Part shown: positions 11,586-26,500 of the stretch, one piece after another
How positions within the stretch are numbered: position 1 is the stretch's first letter
How the letters are laid out: the number at the start of each line of letters is the position of its first letter
Assembly: GCF_932276165.1 (NCBI RefSeq)
Contig: NC_063998.1
Location: forward strand, 3,608,501 to 3,672,500
DNA: 64,000 nt
DNA from: Plutella xylostella
Lineage: Eukaryota; Arthropoda; Insecta; Lepidoptera; Plutellidae
Reading direction: 5' to 3'
Program-made: the position numbers and the translations under genes
Notes under the pieces: model-generated
Database searches by the model: none
What the model saw: only the letters and a program-made list of their open reading frames with translations
What the model was told of the DNA's origin: nothing

Positions 11586-14500
11586 ATGAGTGTTAGGGTT
11601 GCGACCCGGGGTTTGCGAGTGGCTACGACCAATATTTACAGAAAGATGTCTTTTGGGGAATCGCCTGCTAAGGCCTCTATGTGCTGTAAAGAGGAGGTTG
11701 GGGGTGCTCCCCCGACCTTTGCGATGTACGAGGCCCTGAAGGACTCCTGCCAGAACAACGCCACATACTTCCAGCCAGACGACACAGAGAATGGGCAGCG
11801 ACTGTACCAGGGGTTCATGACTCTGATAGACCACATAGACACAGTTTGGCCTCTTGTAGACCATGTGCGCAAGGTAATTTAAAAACTTTATTATGTTTTC
11901 TAACAGAAAGCTATGTTTTTGGTTGTTGCTGAATGTCACAGACAAAGTTAGCTAATGGATAGAAAGGTCTAAATTATTGTATGAACTTTAAAAAGTTTTT
12001 ATGTGATTTTTTTAGCCTTTCAGTCTCAATCAACATCTCATCAACACTATATTTAATTATTTCATTTAATACTGTTAGTTCTCTCATTATATGTTTTTGT
12101 AAACCTATGAAACAATACATAGTGTGTAGGTAGACCATGAATTTATTATATGTACTCATCTACTATTACACTAACCAAAGCAAACTTTCAGGTGGCTCCA
12201 CTATATGACTTAGATGCTGTATCACCAGGCAATGGCTACCGCAGCTTTGTGTCAGTAGTGGACTCCTGTGTGCTGCACGGTCTGAAGCTGAGTCGGCAAG
12301 TGTGCACCGGCAGAGATACACTGCTATTTAGAAAAGGATATTTTGTCAGGTATTATTAAATTTTATATCTTTTAAATTAATTATAGTTAGAAATTTAAAT
12401 TGCTTGTCTGAGCTGAACTTGGGGTGATAAAACTGAAAAATAACTATCACACCCTAAATACATACTAGAACAGACCAAAATGGTTGCAGTAATCTGTGAA
12501 AGTCCCTGCTTGAGCCTGATAATCTGTTTTTCATCACTGATTTTGCTTCATAACCACTAGGACTTCATGGCCCCATAGATACCCCTACTACATCTCAGCA
12601 CCTCTGTTACAGAGAGGTAGAATCCTGTGGGCAACTCCTGGCATCCCTCGGCACCTGCCTACACCACCTGCACACACTGCTCACCTGGGCCCCGCCCGGG
12701 GAACTGTTTCCTTCAGAGAACCACACTCCAGAGGAACTGTTTGCTACGGCCGACACTATCAACCAGTACTGCTTCTATGGACGGTGTCTGGGGTTCCAGG
12801 TAAGATTATTGAAATACATAGTTTGTTTTAGTTTGGTTCAAAAGAAGGCCACAAATAGAAGCACAATGAGAGATTTTTATGATAAATAAAGTTTTATTTC
12901 CATACCACATTAATTTATGCTGCTGTTGGCTGTATGACACTATAGTATTATAGTATAGCTTAGGAAGTTTTTACATAGAATAGCTGAAAGAAGGGGGGAT
13001 AACTTTCCTGAATCGATCTGTATTTTAAGGACCTGTTACCTCCTTTCGGCGCTATCCTCATACGTGGCTAGTCTGATTATATTATGAATTTAGTCTCTGT
13101 CTAGTTATTTTTACGATGTAGGATGTTAGCCACTTTATTACGATCTCTTCCATTTACTAATTAAATTACAAAATACCTACCTACGGACTGCATCGCGTAA
13201 TTAAAAAACCCGATAAAATGATTACATAATAATTAAATTAGATATGGATAGGGTAGACAATGGGATAGAATATCAAGTATAAGGAAACAGTAAGTACACA
13301 TTTTATGCATTCTGTGTATTTTAAATACCATCTGTGTCTACTACGTACATTATATTATAAAAACACAAGTAGCGGAACACTGATAACGGAATTAAACTAA
13401 ATCGACCTCGATGGATTATAAATATATACAGACAACTGACTTTTATCGCCCACACGACTGCTTCATTTTCTTTTAACACGTTGGATTAAAGACCTTGATC
13501 TCTCTTTTATTTAATCTAAGAATAGCCGTACTACGTACGTACCTATGTTACCGTTACCGACACTATTATAGTATTTATATACCTACAGTATATGTTTTAT
13601 ATAAATGTTAATTATTGCGGCGCAGATATCAATAGCGATACAGATTTAACGTAGACCTAGTTAGGTTTGCCTCGCAAATTCGGCATAAAAAAATATTTTT
13701 ATAATTCCTTTATAAAAAATAGCAATGTTGTGAATGTATGAAATGATTACACAAAAGAACCAATCCTCGTCCTTATAGTGCTTCACCATAAAAAAATAAT
13801 TATATCCCTGCATAAACTATAATAATTGCATACGCGTAAGACAAAAGAATAGGGTCTTAATACGTATGAATATGTATTCAGTGATTTGATACCCAAAAAA
13901 TTGAATAAGTCTTTTTTGATAAGCAAAGTGCATCACTATCATACTAGGTATCACGTACTATGTAGGGACGCTAGCTTTCCCACGTACCTATTAGAATATG
14001 TACCTACGTGTCTCGATAGTAAATGAGTCAGGAACGAATCTAAATAATTGAATCTCTTATTCTATTATTGATATTTATTTCTTTGTAATATTTACTTATT
14101 GAAAAACACCACCGTAAAGACAGCTAAAAACATTGTGTGTATCTCAACACTATCGTAATTGGCCGGATTTGTTGTGTTAGTCACACACGACATATGGCCA
14201 CAAACAAAATTGAAATTGAATTATTGAAAAACAGTTCAAATTCCAACCTTAGTCTGCCGCGTTCCCTACATCCCTATGTGAGGATGCTGTGCTGACATAA
14301 ATGTCTGATACAGACCAAATAGATGCACAAAATTTTCCTAGCCTCCCAAAAATAACTTGACATCCCCAGTTAAAAGTTTAACTATGTCCTCCACTATACC
14401 TACCTAATATGTTGTTTACAAACCCACAAACATGTGTTAGAGTTTACATTTCAAACGAGTCAATTAAAAACATATGTTTTGTTCTGTTATACAATGTTGT

Positions 14501-17500
14501 TCACGCATTTGTATGTTATGTTATGGCACATCATAGTATTAAGATCCATTTCACCCAGTGACCTAATGTCGCCGATCACGCGAACATATCATCATAAAGC
14601 TATTGCTAGAAACTTATAAAATAACACACGCATAAGGTACTTAAAAAAGTATACTTTTTTATCTAGCAGTTCTAGCACGGGAACTCAACATAAGCATTTT
14701 ACCCTTTGTATTGTACCAAATGTAGGCTAAGGTAGGCAGAGATACATTGCGGCACCAAAATGTCGAGTCTGTTATGTCAGAACTAAAATTAGGTATAAAT
14801 AAAGTTACAATATAATAAGAATATGTGTGTAACAAATTAATCATTCGCTCCTTTGTTGAATGTGCTAGATTCAACCTTTGTGAACTGTTTAATCTTATCG
14901 TAAAAACGTTTTACCTACTTACTAACATTATCTTAGTATTAACTTATACATAATTGGCTTCTAATTAATTGCCAAACGCAAGCTGCTAACTTATGTTTAT
15001 TGGAACAGATCAATCAATTGAATATTCTGATAGCATTCGGGCTCGTTGCCAACAGTAATAAATTAAGGTGAATGTATTAATTAATGAGGATGGATGATGA
15101 ATTGGACGCGTATCTGACTGCACTTTGAGTCTTTTACCATTTATCGATGGTCTTACTTTGTATCAGCAGCGAATTACTCATGGAATAGGTTTAATTTAAG
15201 GCTCAGAAGTATTTTCGTATGCCTTAAATCTTGCATGGTCTCCAACGAAACGTGTAATCTATAAACTATGGCATATTTAAGTAATAGAAAAGCAGACGGA
15301 ATAGGAAAGTAGACAAGGTTCTCGTGAATGATAACTTTTACACTCCGGTTCCGTCGAGTAAATGCGTATTCGACATGTCGCATCCACCATAGAAGTTAAA
15401 ACTAGAGTCTATTTTTTAATCTCAGATACTAAATTGTCAGATTCTGAACGGTTCATCAACAGTCGATTATATTAAGTGACATTGGCGGGACAATCTATGG
15501 TTGATGAACCGTTCACAATCTGTCAATTTCGTATCTGAGATAAAAAAAAACAGACTCCAGTTTTAACTTCTATAGGCTTTAATTCAAAAACTGTTATCCT
15601 ATTCGAACCGCACCACTACTTTCCCCACATCTAACCACCAAACCTCTTACAGTTCCTGCCCTCAATGCGGGGCATCCTCAAGGGCATATCCATATGCATG
15701 GCGGGTTTCTCCGAGGCGTACTACAGCCACGGGAACCTCATCAGCTCGGTGTGGACCGGCGGCCAGTACCTGTTAGACCCGGAGCTGCGGGCAAGACGGA
15801 TAGTGAACATCTCGCAGTCGGCCAGTGTCGACTTTTGTAAGGCGTTTTGGTTCCTTGCTGAGAGCGGTGAGTTCGATTGTAAGGGATAATAATTATTACT
15901 GTAACTACCCTACCCGTCTACTTTCCGGAATTCAATTTCACTTCTTTCGAACTACTGAAATATTACGAGGGGTAGGTACGTTAAACTTCGGGAAGTTGAC
16001 TGTTAAAATTGTAATCTCTATGAAGTCATACATTGAGCTATACTTCGCTTTAAAAACCACTATGGATCTACATGAGCTAAAGTGTACAATAAGTGGACTT
16101 ATATGCTGAAAGCATCACAAAATCATTAGGTATTTATAAAATCCATTTACCTAACGAAAACGACTATGTGTCCAGCTGTATCCAATGCTGTTCTAAGTAA
16201 ACCTATAAACATAACGAATTTTCCAATTTCCAGAAATAATGAAACGCGTGCCTTCCCTAATGTCGTCCACCGTGGCCGTGAACCGAGTGATCACGATCCC
16301 GCCGGAGCCGGTCACCGTGTCGACGTTGGCGGGCGAGTCGCTGACCGTATCGCCGCCGACCGTGCACATCGGACTGCAGAGCTTGAACTTGCGGCTTATT
16401 AGTGTCACTAAGAGGACTGGCATGGTGAGTGAATTGAATAATAATGTTGGTTAATAATTTAATATCGGCTTATGAGACTATCTATCTTGATCTAGAGCTC
16501 AAGGCATGGCAGCTTTATCTACGTAGATAAACTAAAATGCAAATAACACCCATCATATCGCCATGTTTAATGAGATGAGATGAGAGATATTGCCGTATTT
16601 AACACATACTTAATATGATAGAGATGCCACGCCTCGGGTCCCAGGCTGGAAAGACATCAGAGATCTTTAAAAAACACTGATTTTAAACAAGAATTCACCT
16701 TATTTGTTAAAATAGAATAGACTTGACTCTTATCAACCCTAAGTTCATAAGAAAACAAACATAATTCCTTGAAAGGCTTAGTTTAAATTCCAAATAGAAA
16801 CTCCCTTTCTAAATCAGGTCATCAATGCAACGCATCTAGCATAGTAATAGTTGAACTGCAGCTGCATTCAAATCTAGTGATTGTCCTTAGTAATGTAGCT
16901 CAATGGCAACATGACCTTACTGTAGGAAAGGGCAGGATCTAAGGGCCTTTGAAATATCCTTTGGATAACAATGTGTAATTTTCTCAAAGATGATAATGAT
17001 ATAATGATAATGATAATTTTATTTCCAAAAAAGTTGTTACACATTTGTCACTTAAATCTCTAATTAAACCTAAACATAAATTATGATGATCAATACAGGA
17101 TAAAATTGGTTTCTAGACATTGACCAAGGAAGTGTATTCTACAGTAGATTCTGTCATAATTTAATTAAATTTGAATTTTGGATATATTCGCACTAACTGA
17201 GAAAATAACTACATATAATATTTCGCCATTTATCCCACATTTGAAGGCTAAGCTGACGATATACCCTCCTTATTCTTTATTCCGTTTTTCTGTGAAAGTG
17301 TTACAAACACCCATCCATACTTCCAAACTTTCGCTTTTACAATATTAGTAGTACTAAAACCCAACTATTTCCCCAGGACAGCGAAGCAACAGCCCCACCG
17401 GCAGACGGCATAGTGTTCCACTGCCACGGCGGCGGCTTCGTGGCACAGAGCTCTAAGTCTCACGAGATGTACCTACGAGACTGGGCGGCCAAACTCAACG

Positions 17501-20500
17501 TGCCTATACTGAGTGTGGACTATAGTTTGGCGCCGCAAGCGCCGTTTCCAAGGGCTTTGGAAGAGGTTTTCTATGCGTATTGCTGGATGCTGAATAATTT
17601 TAAGGAGCTTGGGACTACGGGTGAGGATTATCGATTTGATTATGTAAATAAGAGTTATAATATTTGTACTGCAAAATAAGGTCTATTACCCTTCCTAGAT
17701 GGTGATGACATCGTAAAAAGATCCTTAGGGCTCCTAAATACCTTATACATCTTTTAGATACCTATTTATTCTCGTTTAATTTTATGTGTGTTAATCTCAG
17801 TTGTATGCATATAAATATTCTTCAGCGTTAAAATGTTTTTGCGACACACCATTAAGTTACTTACTACAAAAAATAATTGTATTTATTTATCCATAATATT
17901 CACCGTCATCTCCAAACAAAACCACCACTTAACAATCCCACCACCCCACAGGCAAACGCATAGTATTCGCGGGCGACTCGGCCGGCGCGAACCTCATCGC
18001 CGGCTGCACGCTCAAGCTCATGGAGGCCAACCTGCGGCAGCCGGGCGGGCTGTTCATGGCCTACGCACCTCTGCTGATCAGCTTCATACCCAGCCCGGCC
18101 AGGTTGCTGTGTCTGATGGACCCGCTGCTGCCGTTCGGGTTCATGATGCGGTGTCTTAAAGGTTTGTGGCTTTAAATATGTAGCAATGACTTGAGAAAAA
18201 GGCGATACGGTGACCGTTTACGTTACATTTATGTGCGCTGTGACCATTAGAGATATAGACAAGCCAACCTGCGGCAGCCGGGCGGGCTGTTCATGGTCTA
18301 CGCCCCTCTACTGATTAGCTTCATACCCAGCCCGGCCAGGTTGCTGTGTCTCATGGACCCGCTGCTGCCGTTTGGGTTCATGATGCGGTGTCTCAAAGGT
18401 TTGTGGCTATAAATATGTAGCAATAACTTGAGAAAAATGGTGACTATCTAAGCCATGTTGGATTTATGAAACAATGAGAAGAGAGCTTTTGGAGCGCGTA
18501 CTTACGCATTAGGTTCACAGCAGGCGTTTATGAGCTCGGTTGACAGCGAGATCAAAGGCGGTCCGCTTACATTACGTTTAATATACTGTGACCATTAGGG
18601 TGGGTTGCATCAACATCCAGGTTATCGTAATAGTTAAGGTTAAACTTAGCAATGACAGAGTCGTTACAGTTAACATTTTACTGCAACGTGTTGCACCATC
18701 AAATCGTCGGTCATTGTTAATGTTATTAGGGTTGCTAATCGTTTGAGACATAATTTTCCCCAAAGTTATTGTGGGAAACGTTTTTATGTAAGGCAATACC
18801 AAATCTAGCTGTCATAGGACCAACAGTGCCACAAACTTATCTGTTCCGGTGACAGTTCAAGTAAATGTCTAATATTTCTTCATTCTATAAGATTTTAAGT
18901 TGTGTGTTCCTTATTACAATTGAATTTGGCGGAATTTGCTGTGTCAGTCACACACGGCATAGTGCCACAACCAAAGATTGATTGAAGATTTTAAGTTTGC
19001 CCGTGGTGGTAATTTGCCCTTGCGGTTATAATAAACCCATCTAATCTATATCAATATACAATTAATTAGTAAGTAATGAGATATGGATCCATTTAGTTCG
19101 CTCTCACCGGAACAGATAAGTTTGTGGCATTATAAGTCTGTTGTTCCTCCAAATATTGACCAAAAGATTATCATCAATAAAACCCGCGACAAAGTAGACT
19201 CAGGCTTATTATTGATTATCTTATTAATTAATTCTTAACAAGTTGAAATTAAACAAAATTAAAACTAACGATGTAATCTATTAAACTGATTATTTATTAA
19301 CATCCTCCGATTATGCTCATCATTCCTGTTAACTGCATACACAGGTTCCTCTTCATCAGATGATGAATCATCATAAAAAAAACCTAGCTGGTGGTACAGG
19401 GTCTCCCATTTTTTTACATAATATATTATGCAGCTATGCCGTAGCCACTATATTGGGCTGCACACTTCTTAGTTCTGTCCTTATTTTCATTGATAAATTT
19501 CTGTATTTGAGTGATTGCAAAATTTCTGAAAACAAGGTTATTCAATTAAAGAGTTACGTAGGTTACTTTGATATTAGATTGCTGCGCTGGATAAGGAAGG
19601 CCGAGGGCACAGTGTTGTTTCGCTCCTTGGGAGAGCCCATGGCTAGAAGTGGACGCTTATTTAGGTTGGGTTGCATCAAAATCCCGGTTATCGTAATAGT
19701 TAAGGTTAAACTTAGCAATGACAGAGTCGTTACAGTTAACATTTTACTGCAACGTGTTGCACCATCAAATCGTCGGTCATTGTTAATGTTATTAGGGTTG
19801 CTAATCGTTTCAGACATAATTATCCCCAAAGTTATTGTGGGAAACATTTTTATGTAAGGCAATACCAAATCTAGCTGTCGGACTGAAGCCGTCACAGAGT
19901 ACATTGTAGCCGTCATTCTCTGTCAAAGCACTCAAAGTCAACATGTCATAGGAACTAAGTCTGTTGTTCCTCCAAATATTGACCAAAAGATTATCATCAA
20001 TAAAACCCGCGACAAAGTAGACTCTAATAAGCCTTTATTAAGAGCGGTGGTAGCTCAGTCGGGTAAGCGCCCGCTTCTCACGCCAGAGATGCGGGTTCGA
20101 TCCCGGCGCTGACTTGTACCAATGAGTTCTTTTAACATAAGTACAATGTATACCATCGCTCTTACGGTGAGGAAAACATCGTGAGGAAACCTGCATATCT
20201 AGATTTAGCACATCTAGATATGTGAACCCACCAACCCGCAGTGTACCAGCGTGGTGGAGAAATGGTCCAAGCTTTGGAAGGCAGTTTAGACCTTGGGGAT
20301 ATGCACAAAGGTTCCATTCGAGAGAGCCAGGTGCAGGTACTTACACCCCCAGAGAATAGAATAGAATAGAAGCCTTTATTATTAATTACCTTATTAATGA
20401 ATTCTTAACAAGTTGAAATAAAAACTAACGATGTAATCTATTAAAATAATTATTTATTGACATCCTTCGATTATGCTCATCATTCCTGTTAACTACATAG

Positions 20501-23500
20501 ACAGGTTCCTCTTCATCAGATGATGAATCATCATAAAAATCCTAGCATCCTAGCTGGTGGTACAGCACAGGGTCTCTATTTTGTTTACATAATATATTAT
20601 GCAGCTATGCCGTAGCCACAATAATGGGCTGCACTCTTCTTAGTTCTGTCCTTATTTTCATTGATATATTTCTGTATTTAAGTGATTGCAAAATTTCTGA
20701 AAACAAGGTTATTCAATTAAAGAGTTACGTAGGTTACTTTTATATTAGATTGCTGCGCTGGACCGGCAACCGGCAGGTAGCCGGTAGTGGCTGCATAAGG
20801 AAGGCCGAGGGCACAGTGTTGTTTCGCTCCTTGGAAGAGCCCATGGCTAGAAGTGGACGCTTATTTGGTGGTGAAGATGATCATTACACCTACAACATAA
20901 TAATAGGTGCACTTACTTCGTCGTTGGAGGCAGTAAGAAAGGTTCTAGTTTTAAAGCCAACACACGAGCCACATTTTTGAGACCTGGAACCTGCGAATCT
21001 ATCAGTTCTCTGAAAGTACACCTTTCTCTTCATATTTCGTAAGTTCCGTACTTACTCCACCTCAATCTCCATTTCTGAGGAACTTGTTTCAAGCGCTATT
21101 TCACGTAGAAGCGACATGATAAGAATTATTTAATATTAATATTTGTACGTAATACTGTTACTTTGAGGTTATACAACGCGTTTGACAGCTACTTGACTTT
21201 AACAAAAGCAATAACCGGCCAACATTGGCTGGTTATGGTTATCGTTAAAGTTATGACGTCATTTTAACTATAGTTGAATGGTGCAACCCATTTTTCGCTT
21301 AACCGATGCTTTGACAGACGATTTGACGTTTGTAATAGTTAAAGTTAAATGGTGCAACGCACCCTTAGTGGTGAAGATGATAATTACACCTACAACATAA
21401 TAATAATTGGTACTTACTTCGTCGTCGGAGGCAGTAAGAAAGGTTCTAGTTTTAAAGCCAACACACGAGCCACATTTTTGAGACCTGGAACCCATCCAAG
21501 AACGAGTTCTCATCCCAAGTTGCGAATCTATCAGTTCTCTGAAAGTACACCTTTCTCTTCATATTTCGTAAGTTCCGTACTTACTCCACCTCAATCTCAA
21601 TTTCTGAGGAACTTGTTTCAAGCGCTATTTCACGTAGAAGCGACATGATAAGAATTACTTAATATTAACATTTGTACGTAATACTGTTACTTTGAGGTTA
21701 TACAACGCGTTTGACAGCTACCTGACTTTAACAAAAGCAGTAACCGGCCAACATGGGGTGGTTATGGTTATCGTTAAAGTTATGACGTCATTTTAACCAT
21801 AGTTGAATGATGCAACCAATTTTTCGCTTAACCGATGCTTTGACAGACGATGTGACGTTTGTAATAGTTAAAGTTAAATGGTGCAACGCACCCTTAGAGT
21901 TAGAGATATAGGGAAGCCAACCTGCGGCAGCCGGGCGGGCTGTTCATGGCCTACGCACCTCTACTGATTAGTTCCATATCCAGTTCGGCCAGGTTGCTGT
22001 GTCTCATGGACCCGCTACTGCCGTTTGGGTTCATGATGAGGTGTCTTAAAGGTTTGTGGAGTAGAATTCTAGCAGTAACTTGAGAAAAGGCGGTGTTATG
22101 AACGAATGAAAAGAGAGGATTCAGATGACCTCCTTGCCGATTTATTCCTACGAATGGTAGCTGAGTGGCATAGCGCAATCCAATAGCGTTGTTTTGACAG
22201 ATTCCCCTCACTCCGTACATCCAAAGAGACTGAAAAAGATTATTCATTCATGAAAGGGGTTATGTTATTACGAGTGTGAAATGTGTTTTTATAAAATCGT
22301 TAAAATCGCCACGTGAACTATGCAGAAAACCATCGCTGTGGCTCTTATTGTCTGCAGCACATCCCGAGCTGGTACTTTTTTGACGCTCCGGTCAGCAACC
22401 TTTTTTCTGCTTTTTTCAGCATTATTTGTATTATAATAATGTTTCCTTACTTCTTATACTTATCAGTGTGTACAATAAACGCTTCTTTACCTATTCCAGC
22501 GTACGCAAGTCCGACGCCGCAAGGCCACCCGCCCGGTGGTATTGAGAAGCGGATCACGGACAAGGAACAGTCGCTGATGTCCGCCGCCACCACGCCCGGT
22601 GAGAGCAACGGGTTCCTGAAGATTAGCGCTTCGCAGGGTGAGGACTTAAATAAAATAAAAACAAATACAATTTTTTTTCGCGGTAAAATGGCGTGTTTCC
22701 TTGATGAAACTCAGAATTAAAGAAGAATCCCAGAATCCTCGTCTGATGATGACTCAGCCGAACATCGAATCGTCTATTTCTGGTCTAAGGTAAAACAAAT
22801 ATTTAATTGGCCGTTTGTTGATATGGATGGAGCTCCACAACCCCTTTTAATACGTGGCTTTACCTTCGTCGAAAGTTTTTTTTTAGACTTTCCCGTTTTA
22901 TTTTTTGTTATAGTTATTTTCCCTAATTCAAAAGAGTTGTACATTCCATAAAAAGGCTGCTACTGTTATGTTATTCAGTAGCTATTTCTTTGCGAAATAA
23001 AATCAATCAAACCTAAAACCTTCACACAACATTCCGTCAACAGCGTCAATGAGCGTAGAGCTGGGCTCTTTCTCCGAAGTGTCCACATCAGAGCTGGGCG
23101 AGCTGCAAGCTCACAAGTCCGGCAGCGAGCGACGCCAGTCGTCCGACACCACCGTGTCCGCCGAGCTGCAGTCGGAACACACCGCCACCGGTAACTAAAC
23201 ACACTAGTGTACAACAAACACCAGAGTAGAACACACACATTAGTGTACAATCACACACATGCACTCACAAGTGTACAAATCAACATCATACCAATGCGTA
23301 ACACACAATTACAGGTTCACAACACACGCCAATCTACAAAACACGCACAAATAATCACACCAGTGTAGAATACGCAATCACACACATTTATCTTTCTGGC
23401 ACTATTTAAGCATTTATCATAAATTTCCAGGTTTTTCACCGAACGAGGAAATGTCTCAGAAGTGCGTATCAGATTTCCTAGAGAAGTATGTATTGGAGAG

Positions 23501-26500
23501 CGACACCGAGTCGGCCAAGCCCAGCCAACGCCGGGATCAATCTCAAAGGTGAGGGTCTGAGTTATTTAAGTATTTTAATTATAAATCATCATCATCACAC
23601 TGTGTTGCACTTACCATATGATTATGATAATGATGATACCCAGAATGTTAGGACCCATTTTATTGGCGAATCCTTTCACCCCAAAGTCATTAATACAATA
23701 CCCTGACATTGTAAAACTGATTGGAAAATAGTCGATCTTTAATTTGACGTGAACATTGCAAACTTAACACTAATAATTATAACATCCTTTTCCCCGATTC
23801 TTGTAAATATTAGAACTGTACCTAACACTCAACATAAAATCCTATGACAAAACATAGAGATGAGGTGTGATTACTAATCCGAGTTGCACTAACGTAGGGA
23901 AGGCGAGTCTGAGACGTCGAGCACTCTAGTGGGAGAGCCGCCATTGTTGCAAGACACCGTCACAGATCACAAGGAACGGAAGAGGATAAAAACACGGTAA
24001 TTTATAGCTATATTTACCATAAGATCAAAGTATATTATTAAAAAAGTAATTGTGCATTGATGGGTTTAGATAGATTAAGGTGCGCGTCAAAACTCTATCG
24101 ATAGAGTTTGTTGAACCAGCTTCCCCTTTTTCGGTCTGTGGATAAAAATAGACCCTGTGACTTTTTTTATGTTATGTATTTATTTTGCTCATATTTTTTG
24201 TATTTACTTCACTAGCCGAATGCCGCGTGGGTCGCCGTATTTTCCTTTCCAAACTGGACAGTTGATTTACACTGGGTTAGTTGCGTATGATACCTACCTA
24301 CTAATGGTTTTTTCATCTTATTTATTTAGAATTTATGTAGATAGGTATAAATAGGATTGTAATAATGTATTCAAGTTTATTTCTGATATAGCTGACCATG
24401 ATTTAGCCTACCATGCAGTGATCTTTCTGTTCTCATATCATAAAATTATAAATTTATATAGGTAGTCTGAATACAAAATAGTTAACGGACTGTAAAAGTT
24501 TATTACAAATCATACTTTTTTGCAATAATTATAACTATTCTCTGTATACTACTAGCTGATCAAACTTATTAAAATTTACAACGTTAAATATTAATTCGGA
24601 TACTGGCAGTGAAACGCTTAGTGTAGCCAATAAAATTAAACTGTAAGTATGTAGGTACATCATTGTACTGTAAACGTATTTTTAGTTTTTCATTGATTGC
24701 AGAAAATTCTTAGCGGCGTGAAATCTATAGAATGTATCTACTAAATCATTATTAAAATGTGCTGTGTCTCATGCATACTATAATGCTCGCTCTATGTGCA
24801 GGATAAGCGAAGCTGCAACGGGCATAATGGGCGCCATGTCATCCCGGTTCGCCTACATCACTGGATCCAACAACATCACGAGACCTACTATTGATGAGTG
24901 AGTATACCTTCACTAGTGTCTATGAGTAGTTTTGTAACGAATAGTTATGATACTCAATACTCACTTATGGATGCAATTAAAGATTGAGTAGGTATTGAGT
25001 TATGATAAATGAGTTAGGTACATAACAGCGTCAATAACTGATATTCTAACAAACTTATAGGCCATATCGTTCCCCTCGATATACTTTGTCCATTCTCTGC
25101 ATTAATTTTGGTATGATAATGGTGCTATGTCTATGGCGCTGGTAGGTTTGACCACATTGCAATGGATTTCGACGCACATCTCGTACGACTTACGGAGAAA
25201 TGAGGCCCTGAACAGTTCTACAATGAATACAATACTATGTATAACACATTTATATTGTATAAGTTCGAACTATAATAGAGTCCTGTCATACATAACAATA
25301 AATTAAACTCACTATTCCAGGCTAGCAGCCCGCACGAACCTGGACGCGCTGATAGTGCGCAGTCCGTCAGACGAGTTCATATTCTCGGTGCCGCGCGACC
25401 CGTACCTTTCGCCGTACTGGGCCGATGATGAGTTGTTGAAGAAGTTCCCGCCTGTTAGAATACTGGTCAGTGCTGGTTTTGTTAGCTTTGCGGGTAGAGA
25501 AATAATTTTATTTATTTATTATTACAAAAAACTTACACCACTATTACAGAATTATTCTAATGCAGTAGTGCAGTGAAACAAACAACTATAAACTATAAAA
25601 AATTAACTAATTACATAATACAGCCAATGTTACTTTTGTGAACTCATTCAGGGAAACGGTGAATATATCGACAATATCCACGGTGTCGTTTAGCAGGCGT
25701 AGGGCGCGCGTGAGCAATGTGTGAATGTCGAATGTCCATCCTCGAATAGGCTCTAACTAAGGTCACGAACACAACACTGCTTTGCATCGTCGCATCGCAA
25801 CAACCTACGATAGCAAGATTTTTACAATGCGACGGACGTCGCAACGCAGTGTGTTCGGGCTCTAATAGCAGTTATTTTTATTTACTGTATGAAATAGCCA
25901 TTTTTATAAAATATAAGTTCTTTATCTGCTCAGATTGGAATAAGTAATGAATAGAGTATTTTAAATTCTCATAATTTAGAAGGATTCTCATAATTAAGCC
26001 GATTCATCGCCGAACTATACGGTTAGTATACGGGCGTGGCGTAATTTGACTTATCGATAAGGCCGCCTATTTTACGTTGATCCTAATCTGTAAATACATA
26101 ATTATACTTGTGTGAGTTTAATTTAAGTGGTGTTTTATAAACATACTTAACTTTATTTAGTAACACAACGGTGCAAACGTCCACAGACGGTGCACCTGGA
26201 CCCGTGTCTCGACGACTGCGTGATGTTCGCGCGCAAGCTGCGGCGGCTCGGCGCGGCGGTCTCGCTGGACGTGCTCGAGGGACTGCCGCACGGCTTCCTC
26301 AACTTCTCACTGGTGAGTCACGGGCGACTCACTCACGAGCGCACTCTCGGCTAGTAGCACGGGACGCACTTAAGACGTGACATAAGTTTGGCATCGCGCT
26401 CACTCACATCGCGCAGCCTCAAGAGTGAGCGCGAGTGAGGCTGTTCGCTGAGGCTAAACTCCCACTAAGCCCGGTGTAGAGGATCTAGAATCTAGTCTCA

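Larger units (their letters stand above)
18598..21893. mobile_element. Nested transposon cluster with TTA target duplication
   Basis: A 3.3-kb block in HSL intron 7. The left end GGGTGGGTTGCATC and right end GGTGCAACGCACCC are imperfect inverted ends, each bordered by TTA, as expected for PIF/Harbinger insertions (3-bp TWA duplications). Inside, the same end sequences recur at about 19670 and 21350, and two long direct repeats (about 19131-19590 and 19957-20770; about 20870-21120 and 21360-21650) indicate internal tandem duplication. On the minus strand the repeats encode acidic fragments such as SSSDEEEPVYAVNRND and RTDRFATWDENSFLDGF, interrupted by stops. The superfamily assignment is an inference from ends and TSD. 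Confidence 0.6.

Noticed and set aside
11439..11945. 168-aa minus-strand ORF opposite HSL exon 1
   Set aside because: Antisense shadow of the coding exon with no domain; it also crosses the HSL splice sites.
20041..20112. Functional tRNA gene
   Set aside because: It has A- and B-boxes but continues into a 250-bp SINE body, is flanked by an 11-bp target duplication, and relatives occur at 37948 and 48785.
19360..20980. 165-aa and 118-aa plus-strand ORFs as genes
   Set aside because: They lie in duplicated transposon sequence, and the coding-like signal there is on the opposite strand and interrupted by stops.
24090..24109. 20-bp palindrome AAACTCTATCGATAGAGTTT in HSL intron 11
   Set aside because: A perfect but short palindrome in AT-rich DNA with no partner or copy; not enough to call a regulatory site.
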